Part shown: piece by piece, positions 1 through 8,449 of the stretch | How the letters are laid out: every line of letters starts with the position of its first letter | Position numbering within the stretch: position 1 is the stretch's first letter | Origin: Paraliobacillus ryukyuensis | GTDB taxonomy: Bacteria; Bacillota; Bacilli; Bacillales; Amphibacillaceae | Assembly (NCBI RefSeq): GCF_003315295.1 | Contig: NZ_QNRI01000001.1 | Location: 496,001-560,000, forward strand | Length of the DNA: 64,000 bases | Reading direction: 5' to 3' | Made by a program: the position numbers and the translations under genes | The notes under the pieces: model-generated | Seen by the model: the letters and a program-made list of their open reading frames with translations, nothing else | What the model was told of the DNA's origin: nothing | Database searches by the model: none

Positions 1-271
1 CAGCGGATAAAATCATATAAGCAATTAATCCAAGCAGCAATCCAACAATTGCCTCTTTACCAACTAACAATAGAAAAGTTAAATCCAACGGAATTTCTGG
101 AATATTGATGCTGTATAACGTGATCCAAGCTAGAAATATCGCAAGACCTATTTTAAATTGATTCGGTATATTTCGGTAAGAAAAAATGGGCACTGTCGCA
201 AAAAAAGCCGTAAATCGAACTAGAATTAGTAAGAAAGCAGGGAAAATATTTATATTAATCATTTCTAACAT
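1..271 (-). CDS. fliR: Flagellar export apparatus protein FliR, N-terminal part (cut by window start)
   Basis: About 90 N-terminal residues are present and the gene runs off the window. FliR is an inner-membrane component of the flagellar type III export gate, assembling with FliP and FliQ. The visible part is very hydrophobic, with at least three membrane segments and the family-typical stretch LVRFTAFFATVPIFSYRNIP near residues 18-37. The ATG used lies four bases after the fliQ stop. A second in-frame ATG three codons in is possible, because only a weak GTAGG ribosome site precedes them. It is the last gene of the fla/che run visible here. Confidence 0.9.
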   Translation of the reverse strand, partial: MLEMININIFPAFLLILVRFTAFFATVPIFSYRNIPNQFKIGLAIFLAWITLYSINIPEIPLDLTFLLLVGKEAIVGLLLGLIAYMILSA

Positions 272-275
272 TTAC

Positions 276-545
276 TTAACCTACAAACTGGTTTAGATTT
301 TGAAATATATTACTTGCGAATTCCACCACTCGTACAAGCATCCATGGCCCAAATAAGACTAAACCGACTAATACAGCAACAATTTTTGGTATAAATGCAA
401 GGGTTTGTTCTTGTATTTGTGTTGTTGCCTGAAATATACTTACCAATAATCCAACAATTAGAGCTAGCAACAATAATGGTCCTGTAACGATTAAAACCGT
501 ATATATACCTTGTTGAGCTAATGTAATTACGTGTTCTGCGTTCAT
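276..545 (-). CDS. fliQ: Flagellar export apparatus protein FliQ
   Basis: 89 residues, the normal size for FliQ, a two-helix membrane subunit of the flagellar type III export gate. It has two hydrophobic segments, roughly residues 15-37 and 52-75, separated by a short polar loop containing QATTQIQEQTLAFIPK, a stretch strongly conserved in the family. The ATG is preceded by GAGGTG at five bases. It lies between fliP and fliR in the standard order with only 20 bases to fliP, so it belongs to the same transcript and probably assembles with both products. Confidence 0.97.
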   Translation of the reverse strand: MNAEHVITLAQQGIYTVLIVTGPLLLLALIVGLLVSIFQATTQIQEQTLAFIPKIVAVLVGLVLFGPWMLVRVVEFASNIFQNLNQFVG

Positions 546-565
546 ATACTCACCTCAATAACCTA

Positions 566-1234
566 CTAACTAAACCCTTGCAGTAATGATTGCGTAATTA
601 AATACCAGCCGTCTACTAATACAAATAATAGAATTTTAAATGGTAATGAGATCATAACAGGAGGTAACATCATCATTCCCATCGACATCAAAACACTTGC
701 TACAGCCATGTCAATTACTAAAAATGGAATAAATATCATAAAACCCATCTGGAAGGCTGTCTTTAATTCGCTAATCGCAAATGCAGGTACAAGTGTCGTT
801 AATGATATATCCTCAATCGAATCAGGAGCTTCTAGTTGATTATAATCTAGAAACAAAGCTAAATCTTTTTGTCTTGTATGCTCTGCCATAAATTCTTTTA
901 AAGGTATACTAGCTCTGTCGTATGCCTCATCTAACGTAATTTCTTCGTTAAATAAAGGGGTCAACGCTTCTTCATTTACCTGGTTAAATGTTGGTGCCAT
1001 AATGAAAAAAGTTAAGAACAGGGCTATACCAATTAAAACTTGGTTAGGCGGCATTTGTTGGGTCGCTAATGACGTTCGAACAAATGAAAGGACAACGATA
1101 ATTCTGGTGAAACTCGTTAACAATATAACAATACTTGGAGCTAGAGAAAAAACTGTCAACAATAACAGTAGTCGTACAGATGTTGAAACATTACTCGGAT
1201 CAGTACCTGAAAATAAATCTACAAATTCATTCAT
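566..1234 (-). CDS. fliP: Flagellar export apparatus protein FliP
   Basis: 222 residues. FliP forms the core of the export-gate channel. The N-terminal hydrophobic block (about residues 21-60) carries the family sequence FTRIIVVLSFVR. The C-terminal half has two further membrane segments, including IPFLVIDMAVASVLMSMGMM followed by the LPFKILLFVLVDGW signature. The start overlaps the fliO stop by eight bases, with AAGGAAG as a ribosome site inside fliO, suggesting coupled translation. There is no clear cleavable signal peptide beyond the first hydrophobic segment. Confidence 0.97.
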   Translation of the reverse strand: MNEFVDLFSGTDPSNVSTSVRLLLLLTVFSLAPSIVILLTSFTRIIVVLSFVRTSLATQQMPPNQVLIGIALFLTFFIMAPTFNQVNEEALTPLFNEEITLDEAYDRASIPLKEFMAEHTRQKDLALFLDYNQLEAPDSIEDISLTTLVPAFAISELKTAFQMGFMIFIPFLVIDMAVASVLMSMGMMMLPPVMISLPFKILLFVLVDGWYLITQSLLQGFS

Positions 1235-1925
1235 GTTTATCTTCTTCCTTACGTTTATAACTATTCGTAATCTTGTTTCTTTTATCTTTTAAAGATTTTA
1301 ACTCTGATTCAAACAGATTTGAAAAAGAACCAGATGAACTTTCTTTGTCATTTTTATTCTTTTTTGTTAATTTTCCAAATGTATCACCGAGTAATTTTGA
1401 CAGTTGCGGATTTACCACTGTATTATCTGAAGCTTTCTGATTTAGTAATCGTTCTTTGGTGTCTTCATCTTCTATCTCTGTCAATAATTCAATATTTTCA
1501 CCAACACCTACAACAAACAAACGTTCACCAATTCGAATGATTTGTACAGACTTATTTGTACCTAATGGAAGTCCTCCAAGATTTTTTAGAGCGGCTGAAC
1601 TTTGACTAATTTTATTTTTCTTATTCAAGAATTTAATAAGCAAATAAATTAAGCCAACCACAATAGCCAAAGCTACAATTACTCTAATCATCACTCCAAT
1701 TATGTTGGTGGAAGAACCATTCTTAATACCCGGTTTTTCTGCTGGAGATGGCTGCTCTTCTTGATTACTTTCACTAGTATCATTATTTGTTTTATCCTGT
1801 TCAGTAGCATTTGGATCATCAAATAATTCATCCACGGTCCCATTAGGCGCCGCTGAACTATAAATCGGCATGAATAACAAACCAAAAAGTAAAGCAGGGA
1901 TTAATACTTTAATTATTCGGCCCAT
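1227..1925 (-). CDS. fliO: Flagellar export assembly protein FliO (FliZ in Bacillus)
   Basis: 232 residues. FliO helps assemble the FliP ring of the export gate. The N-terminus is a convincing signal peptide, with basic MGRIIK, a hydrophobic core and SSAAP as the likely cleavage region near residue 25. An acidic Asn/Glu-rich linker follows, then one membrane helix at about residues 78-100 and a basic FliO-type cytoplasmic domain. The last 60 residues are Lys/Glu-rich. The gene sits seven bases after cheY and overlaps fliP. Sequence is poorly conserved in this family; position and topology support the call. Confidence 0.9.
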   Translation of the reverse strand: MGRIIKVLIPALLFGLLFMPIYSSAAPNGTVDELFDDPNATEQDKTNNDTSESNQEEQPSPAEKPGIKNGSSTNIIGVMIRVIVALAIVVGLIYLLIKFLNKKNKISQSSAALKNLGGLPLGTNKSVQIIRIGERLFVVGVGENIELLTEIEDEDTKERLLNQKASDNTVVNPQLSKLLGDTFGKLTKKNKNDKESSSGSFSNLFESELKSLKDKRNKITNSYKRKEEDKHE

Positions 1926-1932
1926 AGCTTCA

Positions 1933-2295
1933 TCAACTCAAAGCTTTTTGGATGGCATCAATTACACGGTCTGCTTGAAATGGTTTAACAATAAAATCTT
2001 TGGCGCCAGCTTGAATCGCGTCAATTACCATTCCTTGTTGCCCCATCGCAGAACACATGATGATCGTTGCATCCGGATTTAATTCTTTAATCTCTTTTAA
2101 AGCAGCAATTCCGTCTTTTTCTGGCATCGTAATATCCATTGTTACAAGATCCGGTGTCATCTCTTTATACTTCTCTACTGCTTCTACACCATTTTGGGCT
2201 TCACCAACTACTTCAAATCCATTCTTTGTTAAAATATCTTTTATCATCATACGCATAAAGGCTGCATCATCAACGATTAAAATTCTTTGTGCCAC
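1933..2295 (-). CDS. cheY: Chemotaxis response regulator CheY
   Basis: 120 residues, a single receiver domain. The acidic pocket Asp9-Asp10, phosphoacceptor Asp54, Ser82 and Lys104 are all in place. Phosphorylated CheY binds FliM and FliY at the switch; in Bacillus it promotes counter-clockwise rotation. The sequence is very close to B. subtilis CheY across its whole length. It lies directly downstream of fliM and fliY, both of which carry N-terminal CheY-binding peptides. The kinase CheA is not in this window, expected further along the operon. Confidence 0.98.
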   Translation of the reverse strand: MAQRILIVDDAAFMRMMIKDILTKNGFEVVGEAQNGVEAVEKYKEMTPDLVTMDITMPEKDGIAALKEIKELNPDATIIMCSAMGQQGMVIDAIQAGAKDFIVKPFQADRVIDAIQKALS

Positions 2296-2313
2296 TATAA
2301 ACCCCTCCGCCTT

Positions 2314-3483
2314 CTATTTTAATTTTTTTAAGCGATCTGATTGACTTACTATATCTGTTACACGAACACCAAAGTTCTCATCAATTACTACAACTTCTCC
2401 TTGTGCAATCAACTTGTTGTTAACATGAATATCAACTGGTTCTCCAGCTAGTTTGTCCAATTCAATGATAGATCCAGAAGATAATTCTAAAATATCTTTT
2501 ACTGTATGTGTTGTGCGACCTAATTCTACCGTTACCTGCAACGGAATATCCATCAACATATTCAAATTACGTTTTTCATTTTGTGGTAAATCAACGTTAT
2601 CAAAAGTAGAAAAAGCTGCTGATTGTACTTCGGCATTCTGACTACCCATTTCACCTAAATGTTTCGGTTGAGACGAAGCCTGACCATTATTTACAGCTGA
2701 AGATGTTTGCTGTTGTCTTGATGGTTGCTGTTGAACAGGCTCAGTTGGTTTTTCAGCTTGTTGTTGCGCTGGTTCTTGTTTTGTTTCATTTGATGGTGGA
2801 TTTAATAATCCGTCTACCAATTCTTTTGCAAAATTAACCGGTAATAATTGCATAATTTCTGAATCAATTAATTCTCCAATTTTCAATTGGAAAGAAACTT
2901 TGATCAACACATCATCATCTGGTAAGTATTGACTGTTTTTGTCTTCTTTTACATCAAACACCATGATTGATGGTGGTGAGATATCCACCCGTTTATTAAA
3001 AATTGTCGACATACTTGTTGCTGATGTACCCATCATTTGATTCATTGCTTCTTGTACTGCACTCAAATGAATATCATTTAGTTCTTCATTATTAGTTTTT
3101 CCTTCACCGCCTAACATAAGGTCAGCGATAATTGCTGCGTCATTCGACTTTAATACAAATAGATTTACTCCTTCAAATCCATCGGTATATTGCACCTCGA
3201 CGCCAACATGTGGCTTAGGAAATTCATCTTCTAATGCACTATGTTTAACTGTAGATATTGTTGGTGTAGTGATTTCTACTTTTTGATTTAACAAAGTAGA
3301 CAAGGTTGTCGCAGAACTACCAAATGATATATTTCCTATTTCTCCTAAAGTATCTGTTTCAATTTCTGATAAATAGCTTCCTACTTCTTCAGCTGGATCA
3401 TTAGTTGTTTCTGATGTATCATCATCCGATCCTTTAAGAAGCGCATCAATTTCATCTTGAGATAACATACCGTCATTCATCAT
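2314..3483 (-). CDS. fliY: Flagellar switch protein FliY (CheC-like phosphatase plus FliN domain)
   Basis: About 389 residues from the ATG chosen here, which has GGGGG nine bases upstream and overlaps fliM by 11 bases. A longer in-frame start at 3504 lacks such a site. Order of parts: an N-terminal peptide MLSQDEIDALL that in Bacillus binds CheY-P; two CheC-like repeats (about 40-230) with Glu/Asn phosphatase-type signatures such as EIGNISFGSSATT; a Gln-rich linker (about 240-300); and a C-terminal FliN/SpoA domain containing DIPLQVTVELGRTTHTVKDI. It is the C-ring switch component and CheY-P phosphatase of Gram-positive flagella. Confidence 0.96.
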   Translation of the reverse strand: MMNDGMLSQDEIDALLKGSDDDTSETTNDPAEEVGSYLSEIETDTLGEIGNISFGSSATTLSTLLNQKVEITTPTISTVKHSALEDEFPKPHVGVEVQYTDGFEGVNLFVLKSNDAAIIADLMLGGEGKTNNEELNDIHLSAVQEAMNQMMGTSATSMSTIFNKRVDISPPSIMVFDVKEDKNSQYLPDDDVLIKVSFQLKIGELIDSEIMQLLPVNFAKELVDGLLNPPSNETKQEPAQQQAEKPTEPVQQQPSRQQQTSSAVNNGQASSQPKHLGEMGSQNAEVQSAAFSTFDNVDLPQNEKRNLNMLMDIPLQVTVELGRTTHTVKDILELSSGSIIELDKLAGEPVDIHVNNKLIAQGEVVVIDENFGVRVTDIVSQSDRLKKLK

Positions 3484-4477
3484 TGGGTTGTTCCCCCTTT
3501 TCAATTTCTTCTAAAATCTGCACAGCAAGTTTATTCTTTTTCTTACCTGGTTGGACATAAAATAGGGATTCATTGTCTGCCTTCATCACCAGTGGATCCT
3601 CTATTGACTGATTTAATTGCATCACGTCATTTGGTTTTAAATTCAATAAATCATTGACTGAAATCTTAGTCTCACCCAACAAAACTTTTAAATCTAAATT
3701 AGCAGATTCTAGATTTTTGGTGAGTTGTTCATATTCACCTGGTTTTCTAACTTTTGTTTTCTCCGTTTGCATCCAATAATGAACCGATAATTTCGGAATA
3801 ATTGGCTCCAAAACGACGTGTGGGATACAGATATTTATCATTCCACTACTTTCACCAATTGTGGTATTTAATGAAACAACAACCACTGTCTCGTTTGGGG
3901 ATACCAGTTGTAAAAACTGTGGATTCACTTCAAATTCCTCTAAAATTGGATCAATATCAACAACAGAAGACCAAGCTTCTCTAAGGTTATCTAAAGCATT
4001 TTCAAAAAGCTGTGTCATTAAGCTTGACTCGATTTCTGTTAGAGAATCCACTTTATTTACACTAGTACCTTTACCTCCTAACATACGATCAAGCATCGCA
4101 TATGCAATGTTAGGATTAAATTCAAAAATTATTCTGCCGTCTAATGGTGACATACTGTAGATGTTTAAGATCGTCATCGTCGGTATCGAACGGATAAATT
4201 CTTCATAAGGAATTTGATCTACTGAAGCCACATTAATTTGCACATACGTGCGCAATTGGGCAGAAAAATAGGTGGTTAATAACCTTGCAAAATTTTCATG
4301 TATTCGTGATAAACTTCTAATTTGATCTTTAGAGAAACGTAACGCTCGTTTAAAATCATAAACGCGTACTTTTTTACTTTGTTCATCTTCTTTTAATTGG
4401 TTTGCATCCATTTCTCCCGATGATAAAGCAGATAACAGAGCATCTATCTCATTTTGCGATAGAACTTCATCAGCCAA
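3473..4477 (-). CDS. fliM: Flagellar motor switch protein FliM
   Basis: 334 residues from a TTG start preceded by GGAGGTG at six bases; a GTG three codons earlier lies inside that ribosome site and is unlikely. The N-terminal EVLSQNEIDALLSAL is the CheY-P docking peptide. A CheC-like middle domain (about 45-230) includes RIHENFARLLTTYFSAQLRT, followed by a C-terminal SpoA/FliN-type domain (about 250-330). FliM links FliG to the FliY/FliN ring and transmits chemotactic signals to rotation. The sequence is nearly collinear with B. subtilis FliM. Confidence 0.97.
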   Translation of the reverse strand: MADEVLSQNEIDALLSALSSGEMDANQLKEDEQSKKVRVYDFKRALRFSKDQIRSLSRIHENFARLLTTYFSAQLRTYVQINVASVDQIPYEEFIRSIPTMTILNIYSMSPLDGRIIFEFNPNIAYAMLDRMLGGKGTSVNKVDSLTEIESSLMTQLFENALDNLREAWSSVVDIDPILEEFEVNPQFLQLVSPNETVVVVSLNTTIGESSGMINICIPHVVLEPIIPKLSVHYWMQTEKTKVRKPGEYEQLTKNLESANLDLKVLLGETKISVNDLLNLKPNDVMQLNQSIEDPLVMKADNESLFYVQPGKKKNKLAVQILEEIEKGEQPNDE

Positions 4478-4506
4478 TCTTTTCACCTCCCGGTCAGGAG
4501 CTTTTA

Positions 4507-4935
4507 CTATTGTATAATCTTACTTGTAATATATACATCGATGATCTTTCCATCATCCATAAGCTCATTCATTTGGTTTTTTATGTTTGTTTCTAATTCA
4601 GATAGCCCTGATTGAAAATCTTCTTCGCTTAACGAAACAGACTCTTTAATAAAGATGTTTTTCAATTGAGGTTGTCTTTTCTCTACTTCCTGTCTAGCTT
4701 TTTTACCATCAGTTACTAATTGAAACTGAATTCTTACTATACTTCCATCTTGTAAATCGGTGGTCATTTCTTCCGTTGTAAACGAATGGTTGACCATGTC
4801 ATCAATGCTAAGTTCTTCTGGAGGATCATCTCCTGAAAAGAACATAATATAAACAACCGCACCTACTCCTGCCAACGTAATGACTATTAATGAAATAATC
4901 ATCATTTTAAATAACTTAGGATTCATGTTTTTCAC
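4507..4935 (-). CDS. fliL: Flagellar basal body-associated protein FliL
   Basis: 142 residues from a GTG that overlaps the swrD end, or 139 from an ATG at 4926; neither has a strong ribosome site, so coupling to swrD translation is likely. One N-terminal membrane helix (about residues 8-32, FKMMIISLIVITLAGVGAVV) is followed by an extracellular domain. That domain is homologous in layout to FliL, which sits beside the stator units and supports torque generation. It is in its standard place between swrD and fliM. Confidence 0.92.
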   Translation of the reverse strand: MKNMNPKLFKMMIISLIVITLAGVGAVVYIMFFSGDDPPEELSIDDMVNHSFTTEEMTTDLQDGSIVRIQFQLVTDGKKARQEVEKRQPQLKNIFIKESVSLSEEDFQSGLSELETNIKNQMNELMDDGKIIDVYITSKIIQ

Positions 4936-5137
4936 TCACTTCTGTTTGAGGTCCCCGCAACCCTATTGTTTGATAATATTGGGTTACTAAATCAATCACT
5001 TCATTTTCTGTCTCTTTAACCACCATTTTTTTACCACCTAACAGAGTGATTGTGGTATCTGGAAATGATTGAATTTGTTCAATGTATAATGCATTTATGG
5101 TAAAGCTTTCACCAGTAAATTTAGTAACTTTAATCAT
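4916..5137 (-). CDS. swrD: FlbD-family swarming/motility protein SwrD
   Basis: 73 residues matching the small FlbD family (YlzI/SwrD in B. subtilis). It starts MIKVTKFTGESFTINALYIE and has the conserved core LLGGKKMVVKET. In B. subtilis SwrD raises flagellar power and is required for swarming, probably acting through the stators; that role is inferred here from homology and position. It overlaps fliL by about 20 bases and follows flgE by 45 bases. Confidence 0.93.
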   Translation of the reverse strand: MIKVTKFTGESFTINALYIEQIQSFPDTTITLLGGKKMVVKETENEVIDLVTQYYQTIGLRGPQTEVSEKHES

Positions 5138-5182
5138 GATTTGGTAGGAGCAAGTTAATTAGACTTGCTCCCTCCCCCCTTT

Positions 5183-6109
5183 TTATCGTTTCAAGTTAAC
5201 TAATTCTTGTAAAATTTCATCTGATGTTGTGATGATTCTTGTATTCGCTTGGAAACCACGTTGTGCTGTAATCATTTCGGTGAATTCTTCTGCCAAGTCA
5301 ACGTTTGACATTTCTAATGCACCAGCAATAATTTTTGCAGTACCTTCAGATTCAGGTGTATATAAGATAGAATCCGCTCCAGCAGTGAAATCTCCGCTGC
5401 CATCCGAGTCCACATACATTTGACCAGAGTTTTGAGTTGTTTGATACATATTTCCACCTAATTTTTCTAAACCGCCTGGATTTGAAAACTTAGCAAGTGA
5501 AATCTGACCAGCCACTTTTGTTTCTCCAGCTTCTACGTAATTAACTGTACCATCACTTGATATGCTAAAACTATCTGCAGTTTTCGGGATATTTATAGCA
5601 TCTACTTGAGTAGTAACGCCATCATTTGTGCCGTTTGCTTGGAAACCCATTAGATACTGACCACTTGGATTAACTATAAAACCATTATCGTCTAGATATA
5701 AGTTACCGGCACGAGAATACTGTAATTCAACATTTGCTGCGATACCTTCAGGAGCAAAACCAGCAAAACCAGCAGGTGTAGGATCAAATCCTTGCCCAAA
5801 GACTAACATTCCATCGCCTTGAAGCGCCACATCTAAAGCTCTGTTCGTTGTTTGACGACTTCCCTGCGTATGAATATTGTCAATTGTTCCAACCTGTGAT
5901 CCTAAACCAACTTGGGATGGGTTCATCCCTCCACGTGTAGCTGTTGGTGCTGATGCAGCTGATGATGATTGACTTAGCATATCTTGAAACGTAACGCGAC
6001 CTCTTTTGAAACCAGCAGTATTTACATTAGCAATGTTATTCCCGACTACATCTAATTTGGTTTGAAATCCTCGCATACCAGCAATTCCTGAATACATTGA
6101 ACGTAACAT
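5183..6109 (-). CDS. flgE: Flagellar hook protein FlgE
   Basis: 308 residues. FlgE polymerises into the hook. The N-terminal rod/hook signature MYSGIAGMRGFQTKLDVVGN and NIANVNTAGFKRGRVTFQDM is followed by a central beta domain with RAGNLYLDDNGFIVNPSGQY. The C-terminal heptad region ends EMITAQRGFQANTRIITTSD. It is longer than my memory of B. subtilis FlgE (about 264 residues), with extra Ala/Thr/Gly-rich sequence at about 50-130. The GAGGGG ribosome site is about 12 bases from the ATG, a rather long gap. Position between the TIGR02530-type gene and swrD favours hook protein over distal rod FlgG. Confidence 0.9.
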   Translation of the reverse strand: MLRSMYSGIAGMRGFQTKLDVVGNNIANVNTAGFKRGRVTFQDMLSQSSSAASAPTATRGGMNPSQVGLGSQVGTIDNIHTQGSRQTTNRALDVALQGDGMLVFGQGFDPTPAGFAGFAPEGIAANVELQYSRAGNLYLDDNGFIVNPSGQYLMGFQANGTNDGVTTQVDAINIPKTADSFSISSDGTVNYVEAGETKVAGQISLAKFSNPGGLEKLGGNMYQTTQNSGQMYVDSDGSGDFTAGADSILYTPESEGTAKIIAGALEMSNVDLAEEFTEMITAQRGFQANTRIITTSDEILQELVNLKR

Positions 6110-6191
6110 TTTTAATTACTTCCCCTCGTTTTAAGTTTTTCAGCTGTTTCTGTCCTTCCACAGCTTTATAGCCTCCCAATTTGGGTCCAGC

Positions 6192-6560
6192 TTAATCCAT
6201 TAAAATAGTTCCATTGATGTTTGAAAAAACTCTAGCTTGTGCTTCTTCTCTATCCATCGCGGTAACTACTGTATTGTTTTTTGCACTAACTACCAGTGTG
6301 CCTTCTTTCATTACTACTAGTGAATCTGTTATTCCTTTTTCTTTTGCTTCATTTACTTTTTTCGTAACTGCTTGCCATTTCGAATCATCAATCTTAATAT
6401 TTCGTTCTTCTAATCTTGTTTGCGCATGTTTACTTATTTTAAGAGATTGTGCACTAGTTAATACATCTTTAAATGCAATATTTGCTTGACTTTTCTCTTG
6501 CGCTTTTTTTGTTTTAGGAAGCAGCACTTGTTGATGAATTTGTTGGATGCGATGATCCAT
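6192..6560 (-). CDS. Flagellar operon protein of TIGR02530 type, function unknown
   Basis: 122 residues. It resembles the small conserved family annotated only as flagellar operon protein (TIGR02530), found between flgD and flgE in many Firmicutes. The recognisable core is LKISKHAQTRLEERNIKID, followed by WQAVTKKVNEAKEKG and a stretch of short beta strands (SLVVMKEGTLVVSAKN). It is soluble, with no signal peptide or membrane segment. It is 13 bases from flgD and 82 bases before flgE. Its position suggests a role in hook-cap or hook assembly or in its control, but that is inference. Confidence 0.85.
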   Translation of the reverse strand: MDHRIQQIHQQVLLPKTKKAQEKSQANIAFKDVLTSAQSLKISKHAQTRLEERNIKIDDSKWQAVTKKVNEAKEKGITDSLVVMKEGTLVVSAKNNTVVTAMDREEAQARVFSNINGTILMD

Positions 6561-6573
6561 ATGAATCCCCTCA

Positions 6574-7023
6574 CTATTCTTTAGCTGGCTGCTCTATCTT
6601 TAATATTTCATCGGTGTAAATCTTTTGGTTGTTTGCTAATTCCAAAACTGCATACCCTTCTTTTTCGCTTATTGCTACTACAGAATCTTTGATCGTCTCT
6701 TTAGGCTCTTGCACTTCTCCTGTCTCTTCATCTATTTTATAGTAAGAAACATCTTTACCGATTAAATGACTGTACTGAATAACCGGTGAGACGGTTTGGT
6801 TTTGAACTAAATTAGTAATCGACTTATTCATACTCATCATTTGTTCTAATGAAGAAAAGGTAGCCATTTGCGAAACAAATTCTTTATCTTCCATCGGATT
6901 CATTGGATCTTGATTTTTTAATTGTGCCATCAATATTTTAAGAAATTCTTCTTTACCCAATGTTGAACCTGTCGAACCTCTAGATTGATTACTTAAATAA
7001 TAGGATGTATCAATCGATGTCAA
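6574..7023 (-). CDS. flgD: Flagellar hook-capping protein FlgD
   Basis: 149 residues, a short FlgD as in Bacillus (YlxG). The N-terminal secretion/capping region carries LGKEEFLKILMAQLKNQDPM followed by NPMEDKEFVSQMATFSSLEQ, the diagnostic block of the family. The C-terminal part is brief, with no long fibronectin-like domain. FlgD forms the transient scaffold on which FlgE assembles. It is 10 bases downstream of fliK and 13 bases upstream of the TIGR02530-type gene. Confidence 0.96.
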   Translation of the reverse strand: MTSIDTSYYLSNQSRGSTGSTLGKEEFLKILMAQLKNQDPMNPMEDKEFVSQMATFSSLEQMMSMNKSITNLVQNQTVSPVIQYSHLIGKDVSYYKIDEETGEVQEPKETIKDSVVAISEKEGYAVLELANNQKIYTDEILKIEQPAKE

Positions 7024-7033
7024 TTTCAGTCAC

Positions 7034-8416
7034 CTACACTTTCTCATTCCATAATATATCAGCAAAACTTTGTGACTCTTCTTGATTAGTGTCATCGCTG
7101 TTTTCAGCATCTTGATTGTCACTATTTGTTTGTCCAGAAGAATGGCCCAATTGATCTTCAAAATTATCACTTGTATCTTGGTGTGACATTTGGAAATTCT
7201 GAGCATCTTGCTTCTCAATTACCACTTGTTGCGGAGAAAACATATGTCTAAGTTGTTGGATATTTCCTTCTAAAGCATCTTTAGCTGCTTGGGTTGTGGT
7301 AATTAATTTAACAAGCATTTCACCATTTTGTTGAATTAACCGAACCGTTATATCACCTAATTGTTTCGGGTTAAGTTTTAGCAACAATTCATTTGAACCA
7401 TTGGCTTTAGACATAAATTGACTGGATTTCAATATGTTTTGAAACTTCTCAATTAGTTCATTTTGCATGGCTTTTTGATCTGTTGTCGCCGATTGATTCA
7501 TGTGAATAACAAATTGTTCAACTTTTGAAATCGCTTGTCCACTAACTGAACTCATAGATGCGTGATTAGTATTGGTAGTTACGTCTTTTGCTTCATTTGA
7601 CATTTTAGACATTGCATTTTGAACCCACTTAGAAACATCTGTAATTGTAACTTTTGCCGATTGGTATGAGCGTACTGCCCCATCCATTCGATTTTGATAC
7701 GCATGCATCAACCGATCCCAAAGCTTTGCTTCTGTACTATTTTTATCTTGAGATAATACATTTGCCGCCACATTTGGGGCGTTTTTCATTAATGCACTCC
7801 ACTGTTCTAATGATTTTAATAACTTTGCACTAAAATCATTTGATGACGCTCCAGAAACAACTTGTTTAAGCACATCTTTTATTTGATTCCACATTTGCGT
7901 AGCTTTTTCAAGTGAAACTGATTGCTCTGTTTTTCCAGTGTTACTTGTGACATTAATTGTTAGGTTCTCAACATGCATCCCTTCTGTAGGAAGCTTCGAT
8001 TTTGACGTTTGTTGCATGGATACACTTAACATTTGCAACATAATCGCTTGCTCTTCTGGTAAATTTTCTAATAAAGATGCCATTGCTTCTTTGGCGTCAA
8101 CTGAATTAGTTGAATCTTTGTCTATGCTAGTTAACAATGACTGAATCTTTTCGCTATCAATCCCAAAACTTTCAAGCAAGTTTACTAAATCTTTTTCAGG
8201 TAGTTGAGTTAATTCAGCGAACCTTTCTAGAGATTTCTCTGAGCTTGCTAAAGTAGAACGGATTGAAGTACCCTGATCACTTGCAAGGGTTAGTTGTTTT
8301 TGCTTCGCAGCCATGTTGTCAAATAAATTTGCAAAAGATCCGCCGTTATCTTGTTTCGTACTATGATGAGTTGATTGACGAATAGGTTGTTGATTTAAAA
8401 CGATTCCTATATTCAT
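7034..8416 (-). CDS. fliK: Flagellar hook-length control protein FliK
   Basis: About 460 residues from the ATG with GGAGGTG five bases upstream; an in-frame start six codons earlier falls in that site. FliK measures hook length and makes FlhB switch export specificity. The N-terminal two thirds are low-complexity and Gln/Ser/Asn-rich. A C-terminal hook-length domain (about 340-420) holds ELLLKLNPKQLGDITVRL, the classic LxPxxLGxxxV pattern. The tail is acidic and Asn/Gln-rich. It sits between the motE-like gene and flgD. A second protein with a related C-terminal domain, ylqG, lies at 23604-25400. Confidence 0.93.
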   Translation of the reverse strand: MNIGIVLNQQPIRQSTHHSTKQDNGGSFANLFDNMAAKQKQLTLASDQGTSIRSTLASSEKSLERFAELTQLPEKDLVNLLESFGIDSEKIQSLLTSIDKDSTNSVDAKEAMASLLENLPEEQAIMLQMLSVSMQQTSKSKLPTEGMHVENLTINVTSNTGKTEQSVSLEKATQMWNQIKDVLKQVVSGASSNDFSAKLLKSLEQWSALMKNAPNVAANVLSQDKNSTEAKLWDRLMHAYQNRMDGAVRSYQSAKVTITDVSKWVQNAMSKMSNEAKDVTTNTNHASMSSVSGQAISKVEQFVIHMNQSATTDQKAMQNELIEKFQNILKSSQFMSKANGSNELLLKLNPKQLGDITVRLIQQNGEMLVKLITTTQAAKDALEGNIQQLRHMFSPQQVVIEKQDAQNFQMSHQDTSDNFEDQLGHSSGQTNSDNQDAENSDDTNQEESQSFADILWNEKV

Positions 8417-8449
8417 TGTTTCACCTCCCTTCAAATTGGGTATAAATAA

